The notes under the pieces were generated by a model. That model was not told the origin of the DNA. It saw only the letters and a list, made by a program, of their open reading frames with translations, and ran no database searches. Shown here piece by piece: positions 55,614 through 64,000 of a stretch of DNA of 64,000 nt. Source of the DNA: Pseudomonas sp. WN033 (lineage in GTDB: Bacteria > Pseudomonadota > Gammaproteobacteria > Pseudomonadales > Pseudomonadaceae); the NCBI GenBank assembly GCA_002287035.1, contig NSKG01000001.1:496001-560000 (forward strand). The letters are read 5' to 3'. Within the stretch, counting starts at the first letter, position 1; each line of letters starts with the position of its first letter. Both the position numbers and the translations under genes were made by a program.

Positions 55614-56927
55614 TTGAACGATACCCACACAGGCACACTGCTGATTCTGCTGGGCCTGCTGATCATCCTCTCGGCGTTCTTTTCCAGCTCCGAGACCAGC
55701 ATGATGAGCCTCAACCGCTACCGGTTGAAGCACCTGAGCAAGGAAGGCCACAAAGCGGCCCGGCGGGCCTCCCGGCTGCTGGAGCGCCCGGACCGACTGC
55801 TGGGCACCATTCTGGTTGGCAACAACATCGTCAACATCCTGGCCGCCTCGATCGCCACCGTGGTCGCAGTGCAGATCTGGGGTGAGGCCGGCATCGCCAT
55901 TGCCACCTTTGGCCTGACCATCGTCATTCTGATCTTCGGCGAGATTACCCCCAAGACCCTGGCCGCCCTGCGCCCCGAACTGATCGCCTTTCCAGTCAGC
56001 ATCATCCTGGCTGCGCTGCAGAAAGTGCTCTACCCCATCGTCTGGGTCTGCAACGCCATCAGCAACCAGTTACTGCGCCTGCTCGGGGTCAACCCCAACG
56101 CCGCCGACGGCGACCAGCTCAGTACCGAGGAGCTGCGCACCGTAGTGCGTGAAGCAGGGCTGGGCATCACCCGCAGCCGCCAGAACATGCTGCTGGGCAT
56201 CCTCGATCTGGAAAAGATGACGGTCAACGACATCATGGTGCCGCGCAACGAAGCCGTGGGCATCGACATGGAAGACGACATCGACACAATCATCAACCAG
56301 TTGCGCAACTGTCATCACACCCGGCTACCGGTCTACCAGGGCGACATCAACCACGTCACTGGCATAGTCCACATGCGCTCGATCGCCCGCCTGCTCAGCC
56401 GCGGCGAGCTGACCAAGGACGCCCTGGTGAGCGCCTGCAAGGAACCCTATTTCATTCCTGAAAGCACGCCACTGCACACCCAGCTGTTCAACTTCCAGAA
56501 ACAGAAGCGCCGAATCGCCATCGTGGTCGACGAATACGGAGACGTGATCGGGCTGGTCACCCTGGAAGATATTCTTGAAGAGATCGTTGGCGAATTCACC
56601 ACTGACATGCTGCTGCCCAGCCAGGATATCCATCCGCAGTCCGACGGCAGCTACGTGATCGACGCCGCCAGCTCGATCCGCGATATCAACCGCCACTTGC
56701 AATGGAAACTGCCGGCCGACGGCCCCAAGACCCTCAACGGCGTGATTACCGAGCAACTGGAAAGTATTCCGGAAACCAGCGTGTGCCTGTGTATCGGCGC
56801 CTACCGGATGGAGATCCTGCAAACCAAAGACAATATGGTCAAAAGCGTGCGAGTCTGGCAGCGAACCCTGGATCCCCAGGTCAACGCCGCCGCAACGAGC
56901 AATCAGGACTCAAGCGCCAGCCATTGA
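55614..56927 (+). CDS. HlyC/CorC (CNNM) family transporter, YfjD-like
   Basis: This is a 437-residue membrane protein with an N-terminal CNNM/DUF21 transmembrane domain (FFSSSETSMMSLNRYRLKHL, IFGEITPKTLAALRP), a pair of CBS domains (about 205-330, IMVPRNEAVGID and VDEYGDVIGLVTLEDILEEI) and a CorC_HlyC domain at the end. Relatives are linked to magnesium/cobalt efflux. The start is TTG 55614, because GAGG lies 7 nt upstream and any later ATG would cut into the first helix. It overlaps the end of the convergent SGNH gene by 25 bp. Confidence 0.93.
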   Translation: MNDTHTGTLLILLGLLIILSAFFSSSETSMMSLNRYRLKHLSKEGHKAARRASRLLERPDRLLGTILVGNNIVNILAASIATVVAVQIWGEAGIAIATFGLTIVILIFGEITPKTLAALRPELIAFPVSIILAALQKVLYPIVWVCNAISNQLLRLLGVNPNAADGDQLSTEELRTVVREAGLGITRSRQNMLLGILDLEKMTVNDIMVPRNEAVGIDMEDDIDTIINQLRNCHHTRLPVYQGDINHVTGIVHMRSIARLLSRGELTKDALVSACKEPYFIPESTPLHTQLFNFQKQKRRIAIVVDEYGDVIGLVTLEDILEEIVGEFTTDMLLPSQDIHPQSDGSYVIDAASSIRDINRHLQWKLPADGPKTLNGVITEQLESIPETSVCLCIGAYRMEILQTKDNMVKSVRVWQRTLDPQVNAAATSNQDSSASH

Positions 56928-57625
56928 CGCACTATCCCGCCCGCCCACAGACGATAGCCTTCGGCGGACGGGTGATAGCCATCGCGGGCCAGGTAGTGTG
57001 CCTGAAAGGGGATATCCAGCGTGCAGTAACCTGCCCCGCTATGCGCCGCCAGCCGGCGCAGATCAGCATCCAGCAAACCGGCCCGCAAGCCGAACCAGGC
57101 CCGTAGTGGCTGCGGCAAAGCCCGGAACTGCCCCAGGGGTGGCACCGCGCTGACCAGTACCTGCGCACCACTGGCACCCAACGCCGCAATCAGCGCGCAG
57201 ACTTCAGCCCGCCAGCGCCAGCGCGGGGTCAAATGCGTGGTGTCGTTGACACCCAGCACCAGCACCACCAGATCCCACGACTGACCAGCTACCGCCGGCA
57301 GCAACTCACTGCGACACTCAGCAGCTCGCGCACCGTTGCGGCCACAGGCACGCCACTCGACGGCACGCCCGGTGGTCTGTGCCAGTTGCCGGGCCAGTTG
57401 ACCGGCCAGCGCTTCAGCCTGTGAATCCACACCGACCCCGGCCACGGTCGACTCACCGACCAGCAACAAGCGCAACGGTGCAGCATTTGAGGCGTCTGTC
57501 GGCTGCTCGCAACCCTGCCATGGCTGCGCCGCGTCCGGCAGGCGCAAGGCCGTGCGTTTGACCCACAAGGCCTGCGGCAGCAGCAGCGGTAATGCCGGTG
57601 CAGCCAGATACCACCAGCGGCTCAG
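56903..57625 (-). CDS. SGNH/GDSL-type hydrolase
   Basis: This is an esterase-like protein with block I GESTVAG, block [14 protein letters not shown] and the Asp-His pair DGYHPS. These give a complete SGNH site, with Glu in place of Asp in GDS. Extending the frame upstream adds [20 protein letters not shown], a membrane anchor typical of relatives. The likely start is then CTG 57625, which overlaps the purT stop as CTGA (240 residues). TTG 57568 is the only conventional start and would remove the anchor. It is the last gene of the purT operon. Confidence 0.78.
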   Translation of the reverse strand: MSRWWYLAAPALPLLLPQALWVKRTALRLPDAAQPWQGCEQPTDASNAAPLRLLLVGESTVAGVGVDSQAEALAGQLARQLAQTTGRAVEWRACGRNGARAAECRSELLPAVAGQSWDLVVLVLGVNDTTHLTPRWRWRAEVCALIAALGASGAQVLVSAVPPLGQFRALPQPLRAWFGLRAGLLDADLRRLAAHSGAGYCTLDIPFQAHYLARDGYHPSAEGYRLWAGGIVRQWLALES

Positions 57626-58803
57626 AGCTTGACCTCGACAGCATTGGCCGCGCGCAGCGCCTTGGCCCGTGCCGTTTCAATATCTGCATCCAGCGCCAGT
57701 GCCACACCCATGCGCCGCTGCCCATCAACCTCCGGCTTGCCGAACAGACGCAACTGGGTATCCACCTCACTCAACGCCCGTTCCAGATTGCCAAAACGCA
57801 CATCCTGCGACTGGCCATTGACCAGAATCACCGCCGATGCGGCCGGACCGAACTGACGAATCGCTGGTACTGGCAAGCCGAGGATCGCCCGGGCATGCAG
57901 GGCAAACTCGGACAGATCCTGGGAAATCAGCGTAACCAGCCCGGTATCGTGCGGGCGCGGTGACACCTCGCTGAACCAGACCTGATCACCCTTGATAAAC
58001 AACTCGACTCCAAACACCCCGCGCCCACCCAGAGCATCAGTCACCGCCCGGGCCACCCGTTGCGACTCGGCCAGAGCGGCCTCGCTCATGGCCTGCGGCT
58101 GCCAGGACTCCTGATAGTCGCCGGCTTCCTGACGATGACCAATAGGCGCGCAGAAACTGGTGCCACCGGCATGGCGCACGGTCAGCAGCGTGATCTCGTA
58201 ATCAAAATCGACAAAGCCCTCGACGATCACCCGCCCCTGGCCAGCCCGGCCACCCGCCTGGGCATAATCCCAGGCTGGCTCCACCTGATCGGTCGTGCGC
58301 ACCAGACTCTGGCCCTTGCCCGACGAGCTCATCACCGGCTTGACCACACACGGCAAGCCAATCTCGCGGATCGCCCGCTGGTAGTCCTCCAGGCTGTCGG
58401 CAAACCGGTACGGCGAGGTCGGCAGCCCCAGTTCCTCGGCGGCCAGACGGCGGATACCTTCCCGGTCCATGGTCAACCAGGCCGCCTTGGCGGTCGGGAT
58501 CACGGTATAACCTTCCTGTTCCAGCTCCAGCAGCACCGGCGTGGCAATGGCCTCGATCTCCGGCACGATATAATCGGGCTGCTCGGACTCGATCACCTCA
58601 CGCAACAGGCGGCCATCGAGCATATTGATCACATGATGGCGGTGGGCGACCTGCATGGCCGGTGCATTGGCGTAGCGATCCACCGCGATCACCTCGCAGC
58701 CCAGGCGTTGCAGCTCGATCACCACTTCCTTGCCCAGCTCACCCGAGCCCAGCAGCAATACCCGGGTAGCCCCGGCGGCCAGTGGCGTTCCAATTTGCGT
58801 CAT
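57622..58803 (-). CDS. purT: Formate-dependent GAR transformylase PurT
   Basis: PurT is an ATP-grasp enzyme that makes formyl-GAR from formate, ATP and GAR in purine synthesis, bypassing folate. The start at ATG 58803 gives 393 residues, the usual length. Motifs include [34 protein letters not shown] and [16 protein letters not shown]. The start overlaps the stop of the DUF1289 gene as ATGA, so translation is coupled. Confidence 0.97.
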   Translation of the reverse strand: MTQIGTPLAAGATRVLLLGSGELGKEVVIELQRLGCEVIAVDRYANAPAMQVAHRHHVINMLDGRLLREVIESEQPDYIVPEIEAIATPVLLELEQEGYTVIPTAKAAWLTMDREGIRRLAAEELGLPTSPYRFADSLEDYQRAIREIGLPCVVKPVMSSSGKGQSLVRTTDQVEPAWDYAQAGGRAGQGRVIVEGFVDFDYEITLLTVRHAGGTSFCAPIGHRQEAGDYQESWQPQAMSEAALAESQRVARAVTDALGGRGVFGVELFIKGDQVWFSEVSPRPHDTGLVTLISQDLSEFALHARAILGLPVPAIRQFGPAASAVILVNGQSQDVRFGNLERALSEVDTQLRLFGKPEVDGQRRMGVALALDADIETARAKALRAANAVEVKL

Positions 58804-59012
58804 ACCGATGTTCCTTGTTGTGAAGCAGGCTCGAACAGCAGCCCCTGATCCCGAGCGCGCTGCTCGCAACGCGCCAGCACCGCGCGCCGCTCGGCGTCAT
58901 TCATCCGCCCCCATTGAATGATTTCCTGACCACTGCGCTGGCAGCCGGTGCAGATATCCTGCTCATCAAGCATACAGACAGAGACACAGGGCGAAGGGAC
59001 GGGCGTTGTCAT
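58800..59012 (-). CDS. DUF1289 small Cys-rich protein
   Basis: This is a 70-residue protein with the DUF1289 pattern [20 protein letters not shown], in which four cysteines (Cx3C, then Cx2C) probably bind a metal, and a following helical part [20 protein letters not shown]. The function is unknown. It sits 3 bp after the carbonic-anhydrase gene and overlaps purT by 4 bp, so all are in one operon. Confidence 0.9.
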   Translation of the reverse strand: MTTPVPSPCVSVCMLDEQDICTGCQRSGQEIIQWGRMNDAERRAVLARCEQRARDQGLLFEPASQQGTSV

Positions 59013-59015
59013 GAC

Positions 59016-59540
59016 TCAGTCAACCTGCACCTTGAGCTCATCGCGGAAGCGCCGGGCATTCATGACGTAATGCGCCGCACTGGCTTCCAGCATCTTTTTC
59101 TGCGCCTCGCTCAACTGCTTGACCACCTTGCCCGGCGAGCCCATCACCAGAGAACCATCAGGAATTTCCTTGCCCTCCGGGATCAGGCTGTTGGCGCCGA
59201 TGATGCAATGCTTGCCGATCTTGGCGCCGTTGAGCACCACCGCGTTGATGCCAATCAGGCTGTAGTCGCCGACATCGCAGCCGTGCAGCATGGCATTGTG
59301 GCCAACGGTAATGCCCTTGCCCAACACCAACGGGATGCCGTGATCGGCATGCAGCACCGCACCATCCTGCACATTGCTGTGCTCACCGATCACGATCCGC
59401 TCAACATCGCCACGCACCACCGCACCAAACCAGACGTTGGCACCAGCAGCCAGCGAAACCTTGCCAATCACGGCGGCAGTCTCGGCGATCCAGGCGTCCT
59501 CGGCCATTTCGACCCGATCATTACCCAGGCTGTATTTCAT
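59016..59540 (-). CDS. Gamma-carbonic anhydrase family protein (YrdA-like)
   Basis: This is a 174-residue left-handed beta-helix protein of the gamma-CA/PaaY family. Hexapeptide repeats run through most of the sequence. The metal-binding His positions are seen in [13 protein letters not shown] and [16 protein letters not shown]. Carbonic anhydrase activity varies in this family, so the reaction is not certain. ATG 59540 is preferred to the GTG one codon upstream; GAGG precedes it. Confidence 0.92.
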   Translation of the reverse strand: MKYSLGNDRVEMAEDAWIAETAAVIGKVSLAAGANVWFGAVVRGDVERIVIGEHSNVQDGAVLHADHGIPLVLGKGITVGHNAMLHGCDVGDYSLIGINAVVLNGAKIGKHCIIGANSLIPEGKEIPDGSLVMGSPGKVVKQLSEAQKKMLEASAAHYVMNARRFRDELKVQVD

Positions 59541-59553
59541 CACGGCTCCTCAA

Positions 59554-60147
59554 TCAGCGTTCTTTATCGTAAGGGGTATGCAAAGGGATCCGTGCATCGA
59601 AGGCCACGTTCATCAACTCGACCAGCATCAGCGCAGTCAGCCCCCAGATCTTGTGCCCCTGGAAGCGGTAGCTGGGCACATACCAGCTCCGCCCCTCATA
59701 ATCGATGCGATGGGTCATTTCGCGCTGGTCCTCAAGAAAGAACTCGACCGGCACCCGGAACACTTCCTCGATTTCACCGCTGTTGGGTGCCAGGTCGAAC
59801 ACCTCAGGCACGATCCCGACATAGGGAGTGACCTTGATTCCGTAGCGCGACACCAGGCTGCCCATAGGGCCAACCACGTCGACCAACTCCGGCAGCAGGC
59901 CGATTTCCTCGTGCGCTTCGCGCAGGGCGGTGTAGCACAGATCGACATCCCCCGGGTCCCGACGACCACCAGGAAAAGCCACCTCGCCGGAGTGGGTAGA
60001 CAGACGCTGGGAGCGTACCGTCAGAATGATTTCCGGTTGTTCGTGCACACAAGTGACAGGTATCAGGACCCCGGCCTCGGGGAGACCGACCACATCGATC
60101 TGTCGGGGTTGGTAGTCGAGCACTCGACTGCGCATCAGGTCCAGCAT
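59554..60147 (-). CDS. NUDIX CoA pyrophosphatase-like protein (NudL/YeaB type)
   Basis: This is a 197-residue Nudix hydrolase with the CoA-pyrophosphatase signature LTVRSQRLSTHSGEVAFPGG just before the Nudix box (CYTALREAHEEIGL). The family cleaves CoA or its derivatives to phosphopantetheine and adenosine 3',5'-bisphosphate. The position of the first acidic residue in the box carries Asp. ATG 60147, with GAGG 8 nt upstream, is chosen over a longer frame. It is first in the minus-strand operon ending with the SGNH gene. Confidence 0.9.
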   Translation of the reverse strand: MLDLMRSRVLDYQPRQIDVVGLPEAGVLIPVTCVHEQPEIILTVRSQRLSTHSGEVAFPGGRRDPGDVDLCYTALREAHEEIGLLPELVDVVGPMGSLVSRYGIKVTPYVGIVPEVFDLAPNSGEIEEVFRVPVEFFLEDQREMTHRIDYEGRSWYVPSYRFQGHKIWGLTALMLVELMNVAFDARIPLHTPYDKER

Positions 60148-60279
60148 GCAAACCACCTCAAAGCATTTTTCCCAATGATGGCATGATCCCCCGGCGGGAA
60201 CCAGTTGCCCAACCGGCAAATGGGCCGCAAGATAGGACAAAACAACGAGCGTGATATCGTCAGGGTCTGTTCACTTATC

Positions 60280-60828
60280 ATGAGATTTTGCAGCCAATGC
60301 GGCCAACCCGTCAGCCAGCGCATCCCGGAAGGTGATGACCGGCTGCGCTACGTCTGCGACACCTGCGCCACGGTGCATTACCAGAACCCGCGGATCGTCG
60401 CCGGCTGCCTGGCGGTATACCAGCAACAGGTACTGCTGTGCCGGCGCGCCATCGAACCGCGCCGGGGCTTCTGGACCTTGCCGGCCGGCTTCATGGAGAA
60501 TGGTGAAACCACGATTGAGGCGGCCCTGCGCGAAACCTGGGAAGAGGCTCGCGCCCGAGTCCATGCCGAACAGCTCTACATGCTGTTCAACCTGCCACAT
60601 ATCAATCAGGTCTACATGTTCTTTCGTGCCGAGCTGAGCGATCTGGACTTCGCCGCCGGCGAAGAAAGCCTGGAAGTCAAACTGTTCGATGAGTCAGAGA
60701 TCCCCTGGGAGCAGTTAGCCTTCCCTACCGTAGGCAAAACCCTGCGCCAGTTCTTTATCGACCGGCAGCAGCACAACTACCCGGTCCACGTTCAGGACAT
60801 TCGCTACAACCCCGGAAAAAGGTCGTAA
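60280..60828 (+). CDS. NUDIX hydrolase with N-terminal zinc ribbon (NudC-like)
   Basis: This is a 182-residue protein. A four-Cys zinc ribbon (MRFCSQCGQPVSQRI ... YVCDTCATVHYQNPRIV) precedes the Nudix domain, with a complete box in GFMENGETTIEAALRETWEE. The fold is like the second half of NudC but lacks the NudC N-terminal domain and its SQPWPFPxS motif, so NADH specificity is not supported. The next gene starts 2 bp after the stop. Confidence 0.9.
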   Translation: MRFCSQCGQPVSQRIPEGDDRLRYVCDTCATVHYQNPRIVAGCLAVYQQQVLLCRRAIEPRRGFWTLPAGFMENGETTIEAALRETWEEARARVHAEQLYMLFNLPHINQVYMFFRAELSDLDFAAGEESLEVKLFDESEIPWEQLAFPTVGKTLRQFFIDRQQHNYPVHVQDIRYNPGKRS

Positions 60829-60830
60829 CA

Positions 60831-61319
60831 ATGCCCCGTCTGTTCCTTGCCCTGCTGCTGTCACTGGTCTGCCTGAACACCCAGGCCGACGTTCCGCCGA
60901 TCGACAAGATCCTGATCCTCAAGTCCGAGCGCCGACTGGAGGTGATCAGCCAGGGCGAAACCATTCGCCAGTACCGTGTCTCACTCGGTCGCTACCCGGT
61001 CGGACACAAGCAGCAAAAGGGCGATCAGCGCACACCCGAGGGTATCTATACCATCGACTGGCGGCATGAAAGCCCGCAGTTCAACCTGAGCATGCACGTC
61101 GACTATCCCAACCTCAAGGACCGCATGGCCGCCTGGGATCGCGGCGTCGACCCCGGCGGCATGATCATGATCCACGGCACACCAATCAACGACGAGTTCC
61201 CCGAGTGGTTTTACAAGGGTCTGGACTGGACCGATGGCTGCATCGCCCTGCAGAACAGCGACATGAAAGAGCTCTGGGATCTGGTTCCTGACGGCACTCT
61301 GGTCGATATCCGCCCCTGA
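60831..61319 (+). CDS. L,D-transpeptidase (YkuD-fold) family protein
   Basis: This is a 162-residue exported protein with a signal peptide MPRLFLALLLSLVCLNTQA. The YkuD catalytic motif is present: MIMIHGTP followed by LDWTDGCIALQNSDM with the nucleophile Cys. These enzymes form or cut meso-DAP cross-links or detach lipoproteins from peptidoglycan. The small size resembles the YafK/DpaA-type group. It is tightly coupled to the upstream Nudix gene. Confidence 0.9.
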   Translation: MPRLFLALLLSLVCLNTQADVPPIDKILILKSERRLEVISQGETIRQYRVSLGRYPVGHKQQKGDQRTPEGIYTIDWRHESPQFNLSMHVDYPNLKDRMAAWDRGVDPGGMIMIHGTPINDEFPEWFYKGLDWTDGCIALQNSDMKELWDLVPDGTLVDIRP

Positions 61320-61333
61320 ACCACCAACCCGCA

Positions 61334-61347
61334 TTGATATGAGTCAA
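61334..61347. promoter_or_regulatory. Anr/FNR box upstream of cytochrome c peroxidase
   Basis: TTGATATGAGTCAA matches TTGAT-N4-ATCAA at nine of ten positions. Its centre is about 98 bp before the ccp start, leaving room for a class II Anr promoter and a leader. Anr control of pseudomonad ccpR is known, so the assignment is likely. Confidence 0.75.
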
Positions 61348-61438
61348 AACCCTCATTTACCCGACAGGTGACACTAAAGGCATAAAAAGTCATGCCTTGT
61401 GCAGCATGCGCCAACCTGTCCGGATGAGGAGTTACCTG

Positions 61439-62437
61439 ATGAATATCAAGCTAGTGAGCACACTGCTGGCCACTACCCTGGCCATGCCTGCGCTGGCCGA
61501 CCGCCTATCGACCGAGCCGGTGCAGCCGATCGAACCTGCGGTCATCACCGAACCTGAAAAGGTCGAGCTGGGCAAGAAACTGTTCTTCGACCCACGGCTG
61601 TCGCGTTCGGGCTTCATTTCCTGCAACTCGTGCCACAACCTGAGCATGGGCGGCAGCGACAACCTGCCGACCTCCATTGGCCACAACTGGCAGGAAGGCC
61701 CGATCAACTCGCCAACCGTCCTCAACTCCAGCCTTAACGTCGCCCAGTTCTGGGATGGCCGCGCCGCCACCTTGCAGGAACAGGCTGCCGGCCCGATCGC
61801 CAACCCGATGGAAATGGCCTCCAACCACGTTCTGGCGCTGGACGTACTGCGCTCGATTCCGCAATACCGGGCCGAGTTCGCCAGCATCTATGGCGACGAG
61901 GACATCACCCTGGAGCGGGTCACCGACGCCATCGCCGTCTTCGAGGAAACCCTGGTTACTCCCAACTCACGCTTCGACCTGTGGCTCAAGGGTGACGACA
62001 GCGCCCTGACCCAGCAGGAACTGGCCGGCTACAACACCTTCAAGGAAATCGGCTGCACCGCCTGTCACAATGGTCCGGGCCTGGGCGGCACCTCGTTCCA
62101 GCGCATGGGGATCGTCCAGCCCTACATTACCGACAACCCTTCCGAGGGCCGGGTTGCGGTAACCGGCAACGATGCCGACCGCTTCTCGTTCAAGGTACCC
62201 ACCCTGCGCAACGTCGAACTGACCTACCCCTACTTCCACGACGGTGCCTACTGGAAGCTGGAGGAAGCCGTTGACCTGATGGCCAAACTGCAACTCGGCC
62301 GCGAACTGGCACTGGAAGACATCGACAACATGACCGCATTTCTCAAGACCCTGACCGGCGAGCAGCCCAGTTTCACCATGCCGCTGCTGCCCCCGTCAAA
62401 CAACGACACCCCACAACCGGTGCCGTTCGAGAAATAA
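61439..62437 (+). CDS. ccpR: Di-haem cytochrome c peroxidase
   Basis: This periplasmic enzyme reduces hydrogen peroxide with electrons from cytochrome c or azurin. The 332-residue precursor has a signal peptide (MNIKLVSTLLATTLAMPALA) and two c-type haem sites, FISCNSCHN and GCTACHNG. The family Met/His regions follow (PTLRNVELTYPYFHDG). GAGGAG lies 7 nt before ATG 61439. An Anr box upstream suggests induction at low oxygen. A REP pair follows the stop. Confidence 0.95.
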   Translation: MNIKLVSTLLATTLAMPALADRLSTEPVQPIEPAVITEPEKVELGKKLFFDPRLSRSGFISCNSCHNLSMGGSDNLPTSIGHNWQEGPINSPTVLNSSLNVAQFWDGRAATLQEQAAGPIANPMEMASNHVLALDVLRSIPQYRAEFASIYGDEDITLERVTDAIAVFEETLVTPNSRFDLWLKGDDSALTQQELAGYNTFKEIGCTACHNGPGLGGTSFQRMGIVQPYITDNPSEGRVAVTGNDADRFSFKVPTLRNVELTYPYFHDGAYWKLEEAVDLMAKLQLGRELALEDIDNMTAFLKTLTGEQPSFTMPLLPPSNNDTPQPVPFEK

Positions 62438-62442
62438 CCCTC

Positions 62443-62506
62443 TTCGCGCCCGCAGGGCGCTCCTACCCAAAGCACGCTACCGGTAGGAGCGCCCTGCGGG
62501 CGCGAA
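62443..62506. repeat. Perfect inverted REP pair (REPIN) after ccpR
   Basis: The 24-bp arms at 62443-62466 (TTCGCGCCC...CGCTCCTAC) and 62483-62506 (GTAGGAGCG...GGGCGCGAA) are exact reverse complements around a 16-bp spacer. It lies between the convergent ccpR and YqfO-like genes and can act as a shared hairpin end. Confidence 0.9.
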
Positions 62507-62508
62507 CC

Positions 62509-62832
62509 TTACGGCAACGCCTGCAGATCACTCAAGCGCCACACATCATAGGCCGGCTCTTCATAGGGATGCGCCTGCCTCAGCGCAGCCACCACTGCCC
62601 TGATCAGCTCATCGGCGCAGACCAGCTCAACCCGCCACTCCTCGACCTGTTCGACCTCACCCTGGCGACCCAGAAACGGATTGCTGCCGGCCAGCGGCCG
62701 GAACTGCCCCAACCCCCTGACCTGCCAGCAGCACTGATCGTAGTCACCGATACGTCCACCACCGGCAGCGAACACCGCCTGCTTGACCGCCTCCAGATGG
62801 GAATCAGGTACATAGAAACAGAGTTTGAACAT
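62509..62832 (-). CDS. YqfO/NIF3-like domain protein
   Basis: This is a 107-residue protein of the small YqfO-type family (the middle domain of NIF3-like proteins, structurally related to CutA/PII). MFKLCFYVPDSHLEAVKQAV, GGGRIGDYDQCCWQ and HPYEEPAYDVW are the recognisable blocks. The function is unknown; a role as a small metal- or nucleotide-binding trimer is only inferred. The ribosome binding site GGAG lies in the stem of the preceding terminator. Confidence 0.87.
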   Translation of the reverse strand: MFKLCFYVPDSHLEAVKQAVFAAGGGRIGDYDQCCWQVRGLGQFRPLAGSNPFLGRQGEVEQVEEWRVELVCADELIRAVVAALRQAHPYEEPAYDVWRLSDLQALP

Positions 62833-62885
62833 AAAAAAGGCTCCGGACCGCAAACTGGAATAACCAGTCTTGCAGCCCGGAGCCT
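62833..62885 (-). terminator. Terminator after the TonB receptor, abutting the YqfO-like start
   Basis: On the minus strand AGGCTCCGG and CCGGAGCCT pair around a 35-nt loop that holds a second small stem (ACTGG/CCAGT), followed by TTTTTT. The T-run directly precedes the ATG at 62832, and the descending arm contains its GGAG. Termination and translation initiation of the next gene therefore use the same bases. Confidence 0.8.
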
Positions 62886-62909
62886 GGAGCACAACGTGAG
62901 GTATGCGGT

Positions 62910-64000
62910 TTAGAAGCTGTAGCGAACGCCCAGCGTCATATTCCGCCCCGGCAGCAGCACTTCATCCTTGATAAAGGAGCTGTGCTGACGGGCCTTTTCG
63001 TTCAGCAGGTTGTTACCACGGACAAACAGCAGGTAGCTGGAGCCCGGGTTGACCTGCCCCCGGTAGCTCAGCCCGGCGTTGAGCATGGTGTAGCCGGAGG
63101 TATCGGTTTCATACTCAGCGGTCCGGTTCTGGCGCTGGACCCGGTAGCTTTCAAGCTGGCCAGACAGACTTGATGTAAAGGCCTGATCCAGGCGCAGACC
63201 GTAGCGATCAGCCGGAATCCGCGGCAGATCACCGCCCGACTTCAACTTGCCACGCACATGGTCACCAAACAGGGTCAGCCCCAGACTGTTGGTGGCCTGC
63301 CAACGCACACTACCTTCCACACCGCGCAGTACGGCATCGGCCTGACGATATTCCACCTCACGGTAGCCGGCACCCGGCTCATGACCGGTATCGGCAGCGT
63401 AGATGTAGTCCGACACCTGATTGCGATACGCACTGACATCAAAGGTCCAGGGACCGGTCAGACGACGCAAACCCAGCTCGACGTTGTAGGCGGTCTCCTT
63501 GTCCAGATCCGGGTTGCCCAGCTCGATGGTGCGGGTGGCCGCATGCGGACCATTGGCATACAGCTCCTCGGCGGTCGGCAGACGCTGCGAACGCGACAGC
63601 GAGCCATACAGCGCATAATCGGGCTGGAACTGCCAGGTCGCCCCGGCCGACAATGAATTGCCGCGATGCCGTGCATCCTCACTGCTGCGCTTGACGTCCA
63701 CTTCCTGCCACTCATGGCGCAGGCCAAGTTCATAGCGCCAGTCGTTCCACTGATACTCCTCAAGCAGGAACAGCGCTCGGTTGTGGGTCAGGGTCGGCGG
63801 CACATAGGCCTCTTCACCTACCGCAGCAAAATCACGCCGCGACAACTGGCCACCCACCACCCCGCGCCAGCCGGCCAGCGGTGCATGGGTCAACTCGACG
63901 CGAGCCTCGCTACCCCGATTGTCGAACCGGGTACCCACCTCGTGCCCTTCCAGCTCCTTGTGCTTGTAGTCGGTATGCGCCATGCGCACCCGCAGGCGCT
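62910..64000 (-). CDS. TonB-dependent outer membrane receptor, C-terminal part
   Basis: At least 363 residues of a beta-barrel receptor are present. The frame is open to the window end, so the plug domain and signal peptide are missing. Alternating barrel strands and the TonB-receptor C-terminus (LLFVRGNNLLNEKARQHSSF, ending GVRYSF with a terminal Phe) are clear. Blocks such as GTRFDNRGSEARVELTH and VGEEAYVPPTLTHN resemble ZnuD-type zinc receptors, so zinc uptake is a reasonable but unproven guess. Confidence 0.9.
   Translation of the reverse strand, partial: RLRVRMAHTDYKHKELEGHEVGTRFDNRGSEARVELTHAPLAGWRGVVGGQLSRRDFAAVGEEAYVPPTLTHNRALFLLEEYQWNDWRYELGLRHEWQEVDVKRSSEDARHRGNSLSAGATWQFQPDYALYGSLSRSQRLPTAEELYANGPHAATRTIELGNPDLDKETAYNVELGLRRLTGPWTFDVSAYRNQVSDYIYAADTGHEPGAGYREVEYRQADAVLRGVEGSVRWQATNSLGLTLFGDHVRGKLKSGGDLPRIPADRYGLRLDQAFTSSLSGQLESYRVQRQNRTAEYETDTSGYTMLNAGLSYRGQVNPGSSYLLFVRGNNLLNEKARQHSSFIKDEVLLPGRNMTLGVRYSF

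Overview
The window is chromosomal DNA of a Pseudomonas-type gammaproteobacterium. This follows from protein similarity to Pseudomonas families, high GC, Pseudomonas-style REP elements, and gene order that (from memory, not searched) repeats several P. aeruginosa blocks: clpB-pgeF-rluD-bamD, pilS-pilR-thiO, glyA-morA, mapZ-radA, thrC-hom-dsbC-xerD, rplS-trmD-rimM-rpsP-ffh and the purT/Nudix region. The wax-ester synthase gene and the mix of blocks make a marine or oil-associated relative (Halopseudomonas-like) a reasonable guess, but the species cannot be fixed from this sequence. There are no rRNA, tRNA, CRISPR, prophage or intact insertion-sequence genes.

Layout. 1-12.9 kb: the end of a family III CoA-transferase, then clpB (with a clear heat-shock promoter), pgeF and rluD on the minus strand, bamD, nadE, a small PP0621-like protein, and the PilS-PilR two-component system overlapping thiO. 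13-20.4 kb: malate:quinone oxidoreductase, a DUF898 membrane protein with an M48 protease, an orphan membrane protein with a periplasmic binding protein, and glyA. 20.5-32.4 kb: a stretch rich in cyclic-di-GMP genes (MorA-like GGDEF/EAL, MapZ PilZ, a free EAL protein coupled to polyphosphate:AMP phosphotransferase) interleaved with ettA, gdhA, radA and mscL. 32.4-46.4 kb: rlmG, a 589-bp intergenic region with two DnaA-box repeats, a Lon-like protease, an amidase, a HemD-like protein, a patatin phospholipase with a WS/DGAT wax-ester synthase, a LysE exporter with a Ca/Na antiporter, the ohrR-ohr peroxide module and a degenerate GGDEF protein. 46.5-64 kb: housekeeping operons for threonine synthesis, DsbC, XerD, ribosome/tRNA/SRP functions, a YpjD-CorC pair, the purT operon, two Nudix hydrolases, an L,D-transpeptidase-fold protein, an Anr-box cytochrome c peroxidase, a YqfO-like protein and the 3' part of a TonB receptor.

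Most of the window is ordinary core genome. No clearly new multi-gene system is visible. The best leads are small: the paired DnaA-box repeats, a perfect 17-bp-arm palindrome with a half copy elsewhere, a degenerate GGDEF protein that keeps its c-di-GMP inhibitory site, shared OhrR-type operators, an apparent CTG start coupled to purT, and a terminator whose stem holds the ribosome binding site of the next gene.
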